DNA of 33,969 nucleotides from Acidobacteriota bacterium (GTDB lineage Bacteria; Acidobacteriota; Terriglobia; 20CM-2-55-15): positions 1 to 33,969 of the forward strand of contig JAJEDW010000345.1 in assembly GCA_022821265.1 (NCBI GenBank), read 5' to 3'. The position numbers and the translations under genes were made by a program. The notes beneath the pieces are model-generated. The model was not told the origin of the DNA and ran no database searches. It saw only the letters and a list, made by a program, of their open reading frames with translations. The stretch's first letter is position 1. Every line of letters begins with the position of its first letter. Of this stretch, positions 15,688 through 23,277 are shown in pieces.

Positions 15688-17076
15688 ATGACGAATTCGG
15701 CGATGGCTACCTGGATCAAGCAACCCGCGGCCGTGTTCACCGGCAACGATGCCGACTCGTCGGACGGCATTGTCGTCCGGGGGAACCGGATCGTCGAACT
15801 CGTCGGAGGCGGCCGGGCGCCCGAGACGCCCGTCGACAACGTGTTCGACGCATCGGGGCGCGTCCTGCTGCCCGGGCTGATCAACGGCCACCACCACTTC
15901 TACCAGTCGTTGACGCGTGCGTGTCCGCCCGCGCTGAACAAGCCGTTGCTGGGTTGGCTGCAGAGCCTGTACCCGATCTGGGCGAATCTCGATGAAGCGG
16001 CCGTCGCCGTGTCCACCCGGCTCGTGATGGCCGAGCTGATGCTGTCGGGGTGCACGACGACCAGCGATCATCACTACCTGTTCAACGCGGCGCTGGACCA
16101 GGCGATCGACATCCAGGCGGAGGCGGCGGCGGAACTGGGCATGCGCGCCGTGCTGACCCGCGGTTCGATGACCGTCTCGGTCGAAGACGGCGGATGGCCG
16201 CCCCGCTCCATCACCGAGCCGGAAACGACCGTTCTGGACGAATCGGAACGCCTGATCCGCCGCTATCACGACGGCGCCCCCCACGCGATGCTCCAGATCG
16301 CGCTCGCGCCCTGTGCGCCGCTGTTGGTGACGCCGGATCTGATGCGCGAGTCCGCCCGGATCGCTCGGGCGCACGGGGTCCGTCTCCATACGCACCTGGG
16401 CGAGACCCTGGACGAAGACGAGCTGTGCATGTCGAGTTTCGGAATGCGTCCGGTCGACTACCTCGCCGACGTCGGATGGTTGGCCGACGACGTCTGGCTG
16501 GCGCACGGGATTCACTTCACGCATCCGGAGATCGAACGCCTCGGATCCGCCGGCGTCGGCGTATGCCACTGTCCCTCGTCCAACATGCTCCTGGCGTCCG
16601 GGATATGCCCGGTGAACGACCTGGTCTCGGCGGGCGCGCCCGTCGGTCTCGGCGTCGACGGCTCCGCTTCGAACGACAGCTCCAACCTGATGCAGGAGGT
16701 GCGCCAGGCGCTGCTCGTCGGACGCCTGCGGTACGGGGCGGATTCCGTGTCTCACGAATCCGTCCTGCGGTTGGCGACTCGCGGAACCGCGGATCTGCTC
16801 GCGCGGCCCGAGTTGGGTGAGCTGCGCCCCGGGGCCGCCGCCGACGTGGCGCTGTTCGGTCTGGACGAGGCCCGGTTCAGCGGGCACGGAGACCCGCTCG
16901 CGGCGCTCGTCCGATGCGGGGCGTCGCGCGTGTCGGACCTGATGATCGCCGGCGCCTGGCGTGTGAAGGGCGGGGAACTCGTGGACGTCGACCTGGACGC
17001 GCTGATCCGCGAGCACGGGCGCATCGCCGATACGCTTGCGGAACAGGCGGGATCGCCCGCTCGCAGGAGCCGCTGA
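15688..17076 (+). CDS. 8-oxoguanine deaminase-like amidohydrolase (ATZ/TRZ family)
   Basis: A cytoplasmic zinc amidohydrolase of 462 residues, probably converting 8-oxoguanine to urate plus ammonia (purine salvage and clearing of oxidised base). Metal and catalytic positions: H68 and H70 in GLINGHHHFYQSLTRA, H236 and E239 in HTHLGET, H273/H276 in AHGIHF, and D324 in GVDGSASND. The segments CTTTSDHHYLF, LTRGSMTVSVEDGG and SSNMLLASGICPV match my recollection of the 8-oxoguanine deaminase branch rather than atrazine or guanine deaminases. The start ATG 15688 is one of several in-frame (15658, 15703). No other purine gene adjoins it. The sugar-type importer lies nearby on the opposite strand. Confidence 0.88.
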   Translation: MTNSAMATWIKQPAAVFTGNDADSSDGIVVRGNRIVELVGGGRAPETPVDNVFDASGRVLLPGLINGHHHFYQSLTRACPPALNKPLLGWLQSLYPIWANLDEAAVAVSTRLVMAELMLSGCTTTSDHHYLFNAALDQAIDIQAEAAAELGMRAVLTRGSMTVSVEDGGWPPRSITEPETTVLDESERLIRRYHDGAPHAMLQIALAPCAPLLVTPDLMRESARIARAHGVRLHTHLGETLDEDELCMSSFGMRPVDYLADVGWLADDVWLAHGIHFTHPEIERLGSAGVGVCHCPSSNMLLASGICPVNDLVSAGAPVGLGVDGSASNDSSNLMQEVRQALLVGRLRYGADSVSHESVLRLATRGTADLLARPELGELRPGAAADVALFGLDEARFSGHGDPLAALVRCGASRVSDLMIAGAWRVKGGELVDVDLDALIREHGRIADTLAEQAGSPARRSR

Positions 17077-17175
17077 TCCATGGGTGTGGTTTCGGGTTCT
17101 CGTTGCGCAGCCCCTCCTGTAGACTGACGCGTGTCCCCGAAGATCAACGTCGACAGCCGTCGGGAGGTGAGGACC

Positions 17176-17883
17176 ATGAGATCGGTTCTCGCGGGTGGAA
17201 TTCTTGTCGGCCTGCTCGGCGTCGCGCCGACGGCGCCGGCCCAGTCCATGCCCGACATCAGCGGGCTCTGGATGGGCCCGGGGGCGGCGGTCCTGAGTCC
17301 CAACTTCGAACGGCAGGCCGGCGAGCTGCCGTTCACGCCGTACGGGCTCGAGCGGTACCTGAACTTCGATCACGCCCTGAATACGGGCGCCCGGTGTCTG
17401 CCGTTGGGCCCGACGCGGACCTGGCAGGTGAATCTTCCGTTCCGGATCGTCCAGACGCCGGAGCTGGTCGTCATCGTCTACGAGATCCGGCGGACGTTCC
17501 GAATCATCTACACCGACGGGCGCGAACACCCGGACATCGTCTTCAACTATCCGGAATGGATGGGACATTCCGTCGGCCGGTACGAAGGCGACACGCTGGT
17601 GTTCGAGACGGTCGGCATTAATCCGCGGGCGGACCTGGACAACATCGGTCACGAGCACAGCGATCAACTGCGCCTCGTCGAGCGGATTCGCCGCACCGAC
17701 GGCGACACGCTCGACTGGGAGATCACCATCGAGGATCCCGTCTTCTACACCGAGCCGTTCACCGTGACGAAAACGTTCGAGCGGATGGACAACGACCGCG
17801 TCATGGACTACACGTGCCAGGAGAACGAGCGGGACGTCGAACACCTGGTGCCCGGTATCGCCGTCGGTCCCGCCGACGACTAG
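17176..17883 (+). CDS. Secreted protein of the 'DGRxHPD...GDTLV' family, copy 2
   Basis: A 235-residue exported protein. The start ATG 17176 follows GGAGGTGAGG; the signal peptide is MRSVLAGGILVGLLGVAPTAPA. The mature part begins DISGLWMGPG and contains YTDGREHPDI, GHSVGRYEGDTLVFETVG, QLRLVERIRRTD, EITIEDPVFYTEPF and a conserved Cys (YTCQENE). It is a paralogue of 8172-9020 but about 47 residues shorter at the N-terminus. DUF6152 follows 13 bases downstream on the same strand, so the two are probably an operon. From memory this pairing recurs in Acidobacteria and related MAGs. Function unknown. Confidence 0.82.
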   Translation: MRSVLAGGILVGLLGVAPTAPAQSMPDISGLWMGPGAAVLSPNFERQAGELPFTPYGLERYLNFDHALNTGARCLPLGPTRTWQVNLPFRIVQTPELVVIVYEIRRTFRIIYTDGREHPDIVFNYPEWMGHSVGRYEGDTLVFETVGINPRADLDNIGHEHSDQLRLVERIRRTDGDTLDWEITIEDPVFYTEPFTVTKTFERMDNDRVMDYTCQENERDVEHLVPGIAVGPADD

Positions 17884-17896
17884 GAGGGCCGGTTAG

Positions 17897-18304
17897 ATGA
17901 AACGCGGACTGTTCGTCGGTCTCGCCCTCGCTCCGGCCCTGGCGTGCACGGCGGCCCCCGCCCGCGCGCATCACTCGTTCGCCGCGCAGTACAACGCCGA
18001 CAACCGCATCGAGTTCGAGGGTACGGTGACGCGGATGGAGTGGATGAGCCCGCACATCTATTTCTACGTGGACGTGACGGATGCGAGCGGGGAACTCACC
18101 AACTACGCCGTCGAAGGCGGCGCCCCGACGCGGCTGTACCGGCAAGGATGGCAGCCCGACACCTTGCAGCCGGGGGACACCGTTTCGGTCGAAGGGGCCA
18201 TGGCCCACGACGGGTCTCCCATGGTCAACGCATCGACGATCATGAAGGACGGGCGCCGGCTGTTCGCCGGAACGTCGAACCCGGACGACCCGGCGAACAA
18301 CTGA
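17897..18304 (+). CDS. DUF6152 family exported protein
   Basis: A 135-residue protein with a signal peptide ending near APARA, followed by HHSFAAQYN, the almost invariant start of mature DUF6152 proteins. The remainder is a small beta-barrel-like domain: IEFEGTVTRMEWMSPHIYFYVDV, a central VEGGAPTRLYRQGW, then LQPGDTVSVEGAMAHDGSP and a C-terminal strand. The start ATG 17897 follows AGGAGG. Function is not known; OB-fold-like ligand binding is a reasonable guess. It is co-transcribed with the paralogue gene upstream, and the amidohydrolase at 18388 may belong to the same unit. Confidence 0.87.
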   Translation: MKRGLFVGLALAPALACTAAPARAHHSFAAQYNADNRIEFEGTVTRMEWMSPHIYFYVDVTDASGELTNYAVEGGAPTRLYRQGWQPDTLQPGDTVSVEGAMAHDGSPMVNASTIMKDGRRLFAGTSNPDDPANN

Positions 18305-18387
18305 TTGCGGGTTCCGTTCCACCAGAGCCGGTGGCGCCGGTATCCGCGCACACAGCGTCGCCGTTCCGGCCGAGCCGAGAGGACGCG

Positions 18388-19572
18388 ATGATGAACCGAC
18401 GCCAGTTCATGGGCGCGAGCGCCGGGGCGGTGCTGGCCGCACGGGTCCAGGATCCGCCGGCAGGCGCGTACGACCTGGTCATCCGAGGCGGCCGCGTCAT
18501 CGATCCGTCCATCGGTGTGGACGGCATCCGGGACGTGGCCATCGCCGCGGGACACATCGCGGCGGTCGAGCCTGACATCGCCGCCGGCGCCGCCGAGACG
18601 ATCGACGCCGCCGGCAGGATCGTCGCTCCGGGCCTGATCGACATTCACACGCACGCCGCGCGCGACGCCGGCGGGCCGGCGCTGGCGCTCCAGGACGGCG
18701 TGACCGGCTTCGTGGACGCGGGGTCGGCCGGCGCCGACAACATCGACCCGATCGCCGAGAATATCCGCCAAGCGCCCCAAATCGGCTGCGCGCTGCTCAA
18801 CATCGCGCGCACCGGCGTCGTCTCCGGAGGCGAGCTCAACGACATCAACGCGGCCAGCGTGGCGCTCGCCCGCGGGGCCATCGGCCGGAACCTGGACGTC
18901 GTTGTCGGCGTCAAGGTGCGGCTTTCCGACAGTGTGGTGGGCGCGAACGACCTGGAGGCGCTGCGGCGGGCGCGGGAGGCGGCCGAATCGTTCGATCTGC
19001 CGGTAATGGTCCACATCGGGCAGGGGTACTCGCCGCTGCGGGCCGTCATGCCCCTGCTCCGGAGCGGCGACATCGTCACGCACATGTACGCGCCGCCGCC
19101 CAACAGCGTGCTGGACGACCGGGGCCGCCTGTTTCCAGAAGTGGCCGCCGCCCGACGCCGCGGCGTCGTCTTCGATTTCGGCAACGGGGTCACCGGTCAC
19201 TTCACCTGGGAGATGGTCGAGCGCGCGACCCGCCAGGGGTTGTGGCCGGACACGATCTCCACGGACTGGAACATCCGCTCCGGCACGACGGGCGTCGTCG
19301 ATTTCCCGAATGTCATGTCGAAGCTGCTGATGTTCGGCATGCCGCTGACCGAAGTCACCGCGGCCGCGACGACGAACGCCGCGCGCGTGTTCCCGGTCTT
19401 CAGAAACCGCGGCACGCTGAACGTGGGCGCGCCGGCGGACGTGGCCGTGATGGAGTTGCGCGAGGGCGAATTCGAGTTCGTCGACAACTACCAGGGCACG
19501 CGCACCGGCTCGCAGCGGCTGTTCCCGTTCGCCACCGTGCTCGACGGCCGGCTCGTGCCCGCCGGCGCGTGA
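18388..19572 (+). CDS. Tat-exported amidohydrolase/deacetylase family enzyme
   Basis: A 394-residue metallohydrolase with a twin-arginine signal (NRRQFMGASAG). The amidohydrolase residues are H87 and H89 in GLIDIHTHA, the probable carboxylated K176 in VVGVKVRLS, H209 in VMVHIGQG, H232 in VTHMYAP and D293 in STDWNIRS. This is the metal set of the 'amidohydrolase/deacetylase' group (EF_0837/AHA_3915-like), members of which act on N-acyl amino acids. The start is ATG 18388 (a second ATG follows immediately) after AGAGGA; the frame is open far upstream but overlaps DUF6152 in another frame. Export suggests the substrate is extracellular. Confidence 0.9.
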   Translation: MMNRRQFMGASAGAVLAARVQDPPAGAYDLVIRGGRVIDPSIGVDGIRDVAIAAGHIAAVEPDIAAGAAETIDAAGRIVAPGLIDIHTHAARDAGGPALALQDGVTGFVDAGSAGADNIDPIAENIRQAPQIGCALLNIARTGVVSGGELNDINAASVALARGAIGRNLDVVVGVKVRLSDSVVGANDLEALRRAREAAESFDLPVMVHIGQGYSPLRAVMPLLRSGDIVTHMYAPPPNSVLDDRGRLFPEVAAARRRGVVFDFGNGVTGHFTWEMVERATRQGLWPDTISTDWNIRSGTTGVVDFPNVMSKLLMFGMPLTEVTAAATTNAARVFPVFRNRGTLNVGAPADVAVMELREGEFEFVDNYQGTRTGSQRLFPFATVLDGRLVPAGA

Positions 19573-19717
19573 GGATGGGCGAGCCGGCGTTCGCTGCCAG
19601 AGCCGAGTGCGCAGCCGGCGAATCGGACGTGTTTCCTGCCGGGGTCATGGATTACTTCGACCGAAGCCGGTCAATACGTTGACGTTGTCGCTACTTGTAT
19701 CTACCTTCGAAAGCGCG

Positions 19718-20008
19718 ATGAAGACTGCCGGTATTCAAGACGTCCAGAATCGACTGAGCGCGTACATCCGGATGGTCGAGAAAGGCGAGCGTGTGGCCAT
19801 CACGCACCGTGGCCGCATCGTCGCCGAGTTGGGACCGCCCACTCACGCGACCGAGGGCGAAGCTGGCGCCGAGTCGAGTCGTCGCGCCCGGGCGGGCGCC
19901 GTCCGGCCGGGGGCCCCGAATCGACCCGACGTCTATCCCCGTCCTTGGCGCCGGCTGACGACACGTGCGGTCCAGGACTTGTTGGACGAAGTTCGGGGCG
20001 GGCCATGA
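19718..20008 (+). CDS. Phd/YefM-type antitoxin beside a broken vapC
   Basis: A 96-residue antitoxin: MKTAGIQDVQNRLSAYIRMV followed by GERVAITHRGRIVAELGPP is the standard Phd fold (strand-helix then the 'VxITxxGRxVAEL' strands). The C-terminal part is rich in Arg, Ala and Pro and ends TTRAVQDLLDEVRGG, the typical toxin-binding helix. ATG 19718 is preferred over the upstream starts that open the frame. The stop overlaps the ATG of the truncated PIN gene as ATGA. It appears intact although its toxin is not. Confidence 0.8.
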   Translation: MKTAGIQDVQNRLSAYIRMVEKGERVAITHRGRIVAELGPPTHATEGEAGAESSRRARAGAVRPGAPNRPDVYPRPWRRLTTRAVQDLLDEVRGGP

Positions 20009-20187
20009 ACCCGTACGCGGAGACCCGCGCCGCCGTCGTATGGCCCCTGGACAAGGAGCGTGGTGATCGCGCCTGGGATCAACTGACCGCCGCCGCGGCG
20101 GTGCACACGTTCGACCTGACGCTGACCGAGTGCGATCGGACCCGTCGTCGCGTCTGCAGGCGATCGTCGACGCCACTCGGAGATTGA
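20005..20187 (+). pseudogene. Truncated PIN toxin (VapC) remnant
   Basis: The first about 50 codons read like the VapC branch that starts 'M..YAETSAVxAWLLxE': MNPYAETRAAVVWPLDKERG, then ending with LTLTECDRT, the segment carrying the second acidic residue. After that the frame turns into basic, non-PIN residues and stops at 20185-20187, so about 80 C-terminal residues, including the last two acidic positions, are missing. Another forward frame continues to a TGA at 20241 with RLQAIVDATRRLK but also lacks PIN motifs. It overlaps the antitoxin stop (ATGA), as in an intact pair. A loss by deletion or frameshift is inferred. Confidence 0.65.
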
Positions 20188-20359
20188 AGAGCGCTCGAGA
20201 AGGAACGATCGGCACGGTGGCGGCCGTTATCGGCGGGCTCTGATAGGACCGGGGTGGAGACGGTCCCCGGCGTGTCGCAAGGCGGGGCGGGTTCGGCCAT
20301 TTCTGTTGATGACTCGGTTGATTTCCTCAACGGAAACTTGTAGAAATCCAGAGAACCAA

Positions 20360-20431
<72 letters not shown>

Positions 20432-20448
20432 CTCGAGTCAGCATGTTG

Positions 20449-20474
20449 CGGGCCGGCCTTCCGGCCCGTTTTTT
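20449..20474 (+). terminator. Intrinsic terminator of tRNA-Gly
   Basis: A perfect 8-bp stem (CGGGCCGG at 20449-20456, CCGGCCCG at 20461-20468) with loop CCTT, followed by six T residues and a second T-rich patch. It lies 17 bases after the tRNA. Confidence 0.92.
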
Positions 20475-20650
20475 CGTTTTCCGCGACAGGGCGGCGTTAT
20501 TCGACGTAGCCCGACCAGTGGTTCCCTCCGAATCGTCAGCAAGGTGTCGGGCCAAGTTTTTGGACGGTCGACCCAACCGAAAATTCGAACTCCATCAAGC
20601 GCAGGCGAAATGATTTCGTCTTCTGACGCGAACGCCCTCATCACTGTCAT

Positions 20651-20686
20651 GTTGAAGGTCTGTTCCTCGTTGAAGGTCTGTTCCTC
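20651..20686. repeat. Tandem duplication of an 18-base unit
   Basis: GTTGAAGGTCTGTTCCTC occurs twice back to back (20651-20668 and 20669-20686) with no mismatch. It sits in a 240-base intergenic stretch between the tRNA terminator and the MNT gene, upstream of its start. A partial third copy (GTTGAA) occurs at about 20697. Probably a recent slippage event. Confidence 0.9.
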
Positions 20687-20715
20687 GCGACCGGGCGTTG
20701 AACCGTCAAGCGCGC

Positions 20716-21024
20716 ATGGCTACACTCGATGCCATGGACCCCGTCCGTGTCTTGACAGACAACCGGAAGCACGTGCTCGACCTCGCCCGGAGACACGGGG
20801 CGCGTGAGGTCCGTCTGTTCGGTTCCGTGGCGCGAGGCGATGCAGGACCATCGAGCGATATTGATTTCCTCGTGGACATGGAGCCGGGCCGGAGCCTGCT
20901 CGACCTTGGCGGGCTGGTTGCAGATCTGCAAGAACTGCTTGGTCGCAGCGTCCATGTCGTGACCGAGCGCGGACTGAAGTCACGCGTTCGCGCGCGCGTT
21001 CTGGAAGAGGCGATTCCCGTGTGA
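20716..21024 (+). CDS. MNT-domain nucleotidyltransferase antitoxin (MntA-like)
   Basis: A 102-residue minimal nucleotidyltransferase. The catalytic signature is [26 protein letters not shown] at 36-37, and D48 and D50 forming the metal pair. In the HEPN-MNT type of TA system, MNT proteins silence the HEPN RNase by adding AMP to it, and the two genes overlap. Here the stop (TGA 21022-21024) overlaps a GTG that begins a short HEPN-like remnant (see next entry), so the antitoxin seems to have lost its partner. ATG 20716 is chosen; ATG 20734 ([10 protein letters not shown]) is equally possible. Neither has a clear ribosome site. Confidence 0.85.
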   Translation: MATLDAMDPVRVLTDNRKHVLDLARRHGAREVRLFGSVARGDAGPSSDIDFLVDMEPGRSLLDLGGLVADLQELLGRSVHVVTERGLKSRVRARVLEEAIPV

Positions 21025-21077
21025 GGGATCCGCGGGAACGACCCCGAGGCGTTCATGTGGCAATCGGTTGGATCTAA
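21021..21077 (+). pseudogene. HEPN toxin remnant (N-terminus only)
   Basis: An 18-codon frame starting at the GTG that overlaps the MNT stop (GTGA) and ending at TAA 21075. It reads [22 protein letters not shown] (DUF86) toxins paired with MNT genes commonly begin M-R-D-P-R-E-R-L-R-D-I-x-x-A-I, so this is very probably the first helix of such a toxin, with everything after it deleted. The cut point abuts the end of the convergent HicB gene (21074). Too short for a database domain hit. Confidence 0.52.
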
Positions 21078-21487
21078 GCGACGCTCTTGCTGACGACAAC
21101 CTCTCGATCATTGACGGCCTTCAACAGCGCGTCGAGCTTTTCGATCGTGGGTAACGAATCGCCCCGTTCGTAACGGGCGTAGGCGTTCCGTGACTTGGCG
21201 CCCAAGCGCGCCGCGACATCGTTCAGCGACAGTCCACTCCGCTGCCGGCATCGTCTCAACAGCAGGCCGATCATTCTGCGCAGGTCGTTCGCGCTCACCT
21301 CGAATTCGCCGTGCCGGCCCGAATGCACATCGACCTTGAAACCGTCGGCGTGCACCGTGGTTTCGAACCAGTCACGTATCATGTCGAGGGCGTCATTCTT
21401 CGTTCGCCCTTCGGTCATCGCGTCGAAGAGCGGGACTTCCGCCAGCCAGACGCCGGAGTCCTTGTAGACCGTTCCCTGGAATCTCAT
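21074..21487 (-). CDS. HicB-like antitoxin with C-terminal XRE helix-turn-helix
   Basis: A 137-residue antitoxin. Residues 1-45 form a degenerate HicB/RNase H-like fold (MRFQGTVYKDSGVWLAEVPL...DALDMIRDWF). Residues about 72-127 are an XRE helix-turn-helix (MIGLLLRRCRQRSGLSLNDV, then LGAKSRNAYARYERGDSLP). It should bind DNA and neutralise a HicA RNase. The ATG overlaps a 15-codon frame upstream as ATGA, which looks like what is left of hicA. It is convergent with the MNT locus, and the two overlap by four bases (21074-21077). Confidence 0.85.
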   Translation of the reverse strand: MRFQGTVYKDSGVWLAEVPLFDAMTEGRTKNDALDMIRDWFETTVHADGFKVDVHSGRHGEFEVSANDLRRMIGLLLRRCRQRSGLSLNDVAARLGAKSRNAYARYERGDSLPTIEKLDALLKAVNDREVVVSKSVA

Positions 21488-21531
21488 CGGTCGGTTTCAC
21501 TCCGTGCGCGTTTCAGATCCCGTTGCTTCAC
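21484..21531 (-). pseudogene. HicA toxin remnant
   Basis: A 15-codon frame from GTG 21531 to the TGA that overlaps the hicB ATG. It reads VKQRDLKRARSETDR. HicA proteins often start (M/V)KQRDL or (M/V)KRRDL, and hicA normally sits directly before hicB with such an overlap, so an internal deletion that removed most of hicA is the best reading. The match covers only about eight residues; chance cannot be excluded. Confidence 0.4.
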
Positions 21532-21885
21532 ACCGAAATCGTATACCAATACGTGTACATCGTTCGATTCGCGGATGGGTCCGAACGATGATGTTCCTCA
21601 ATGGCGTGGAGGCTTCTGACGAAGCACCGCGACTTCGGCGGTCGCCCGGCTTGTCCCCCGGACGGCCAGAACTCACGTTGTCGACATTGCGGGAATATCG
21701 CTTTGTTAGACTCGGTGAATCCGTCGCGATCAGGCATCCGTTCGGCTTCGGCTGAAACAGGAGGATCGGTAGGGTCGAACGCCGAGTTTGCGGACGCGTG
21801 CGCGTATCGTCGCTTACGCGTTTTTCACGGAGTACGCCGCCAATAGTCGCGATGTGTGGGCTGAGTCGAATACGGGAGTTTCCCA
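21532..21885. other. Non-coding stretch upstream of hicB remnant locus and methyltransferase
   Basis: About 350 bases, less GC-rich than the surroundings, with only short frames on both strands that share no recognisable domain. A small inverted repeat CGTAT-ACCA-ATACG at 21540-21553 lies just upstream of the hicA remnant and could be a relic operator. The right end should hold the promoter of the methyltransferase gene; GGGAG before 21886 is its ribosome site. Confidence 0.4.
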
Positions 21886-22608
21886 GTGTCTGTCGACGAG
21901 CAACACCGCGCGCCTGACGCGGGCCGCGACGGAGCGCGTTCCGTGCGTGATGGGGACACGTTCGGCGTCGCCGATGTCGTTGCGGGTTACGAGCGCCACG
22001 GATCCGGACTCGTCGACGACTACGAACGCTTGCCGTTCGAGGACGTGCATGCGGAGATTCTCGACCTCCTGCCCAAGACGTCGGGGCGTGTGCTTGACAT
22101 CGGAGCCGGCAGCGGTCGCGATGCCGCCTGGTTTGCCGATCGCGGGCACGAAGTGGTCGCGGTCGAACCGTCGGCCGCGATGCGCGACGCCGCCCGCGAT
22201 CGGCACTCTTCGCCCCGGATTCGTTGGATCGATGACCGACTTCCGGCGCTCGACAAGGTGCGTCGCTCCAAGCTTTCGTTCGATCTGGTTTGGCTGAGCG
22301 CCGTCTGGATGCACGTGCCCAGGAGCGAACGGACACCGTGTTTCCGCAGATTGGTGTCCGTTGTCCGTCCCGGCGGCAGCATGATGGTGAGCCTGCGGCA
22401 CGGGCCGCCGCCTCCGGGACGGCCGATGGAGCCGGCGACGGCCGCGGAGATAGGGACGCTGGCGCACGGCCATGGCTTTCAGACGATCCGCGTCAAAACG
22501 CGTCATGACGCCGCCGGGCGGCCCGACATCTCCTGGGACGTCGTCTGGCTGCATTCCCCGGGAAGAGCCGCCGCGTCACGGTCCGACCGGGGCGAAGGGA
22601 ATCGGTAG
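21886..22608 (+). CDS. Class I SAM-dependent methyltransferase
   Basis: A 240-residue Rossmann-fold methyltransferase. Motif I is RVLDIGAGSGRDAAWFADRG (about 68-87), with D71 and the GAGSG loop for SAM. Motif II ends VVAVEPSAAM (E94 binds the ribose), motif IV is FDLVWLSAVWMHVP, and a post-motif RLVSVVRPGGSMMVSLRHG follows. The start is GTG 21886 after GGGAG. The N-terminal 25 residues are polar and look like a tail. Substrate unknown; the UbiE/Methyltransf_11-like pattern suits a small molecule. It is convergent with the VOC gene, 35 bases apart. Confidence 0.85.
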   Translation: MSVDEQHRAPDAGRDGARSVRDGDTFGVADVVAGYERHGSGLVDDYERLPFEDVHAEILDLLPKTSGRVLDIGAGSGRDAAWFADRGHEVVAVEPSAAMRDAARDRHSSPRIRWIDDRLPALDKVRRSKLSFDLVWLSAVWMHVPRSERTPCFRRLVSVVRPGGSMMVSLRHGPPPPGRPMEPATAAEIGTLAHGHGFQTIRVKTRHDAAGRPDISWDVVWLHSPGRAAASRSDRGEGNR

Positions 22609-22643
22609 GAACTCCCGCGTCAGGAGGAAGAACGCCTCCATCC

Positions 22644-23144
22644 TCACTCGCTCTTGTACTCGATCAGCTCGAACGTGTTGCCCGAGTTGTCCCGCACGAA
22701 GAAGAAGATCGCGCCCGGGTTGTCGACCGGGCCCATGACGATCTCGGCGCCCTTCGATCGAAGGATCTCCAGCGCCGCCATTGCGTCTTCCACCTGGTAG
22801 GCGAAGTGCGCGGTGCCGTGGACGCGGAGGTCGGCCGACGGGTCGCGCCGGTACTCGGGCAGCGGCGCGGCGTCCGGGATCTCGAACAGCTCGATGAAGG
22901 CGCCGCCCCGGCCCAGCAGCGCGATCGCGCTTTGGCCTTCTGCCTCGCGCTCGCGCATGCGCAGGACCTCGAAGCCGAGCATCTCCCGGTACCACGCGAC
23001 GGACGCTTCCAGGTCGGGGACGGATATCCCGATGTGGTGCGGCGTGATCTCGAACCCGGGGTCGCCGGCCTGCGGGAACGCCGCTGTCGGCGCGGATGCG
23101 AGAACGGCGAGCGCGGCTCCGATCGCGATGGTGCGCCCGTGCAT
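22644..23144 (-). CDS. Exported VOC (glyoxalase-like) protein
   Basis: A 166-residue protein with a signal peptide (MHGRTIAIGAALAVLASAPTAA) followed by one vicinal-oxygen-chelate module pair: HHIGISVPDLEASVAWYREMLGFEVL, then FIELFEIPDA, and AHFAYQVEDAMAALEILRSKG with GAIFFFVRDNSGNTFELIEY. Metal ligands are likely the His of HHIGI, Glu of FIELFE, His of TAHFAYQ and Glu of FELIEY. The start ATG 23144 follows GGAGGG; open frame further upstream runs antisense through the cytochrome gene and is a shadow. Export is unusual for this family. Possible roles are isomerase, dioxygenase or lyase. Confidence 0.85.
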   Translation of the reverse strand: MHGRTIAIGAALAVLASAPTAAFPQAGDPGFEITPHHIGISVPDLEASVAWYREMLGFEVLRMREREAEGQSAIALLGRGGAFIELFEIPDAAPLPEYRRDPSADLRVHGTAHFAYQVEDAMAALEILRSKGAEIVMGPVDNPGAIFFFVRDNSGNTFELIEYKSE

Positions 23145-23277
23145 TGGGAACCCTCCTCGTCGATGTGCAAGTTCAACCAGAACAGAGTCTTGCATTAACC
23201 TTGCGCGCGCGCCGGTCTCTGAATAGACTCGGTAGGAGTTTTCGGTGGGACGGGTGCGTCCCGGCGGGTATGGCTCG

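Noticed and set aside
15613-17844. 743-codon minus-strand open frame opposite the deaminase and secreted protein genes
   Set aside because: It spans two real plus-strand genes with recognisable motifs and has no domain of its own; high GC suppresses stop codons in the antisense frames.
20438-20650. 70-codon minus-strand frame beside the tRNA (MTVMRAFASEDE...)
   Set aside because: It runs through the tRNA terminator hairpin and has no recognisable domain; I cannot support it as a gene.
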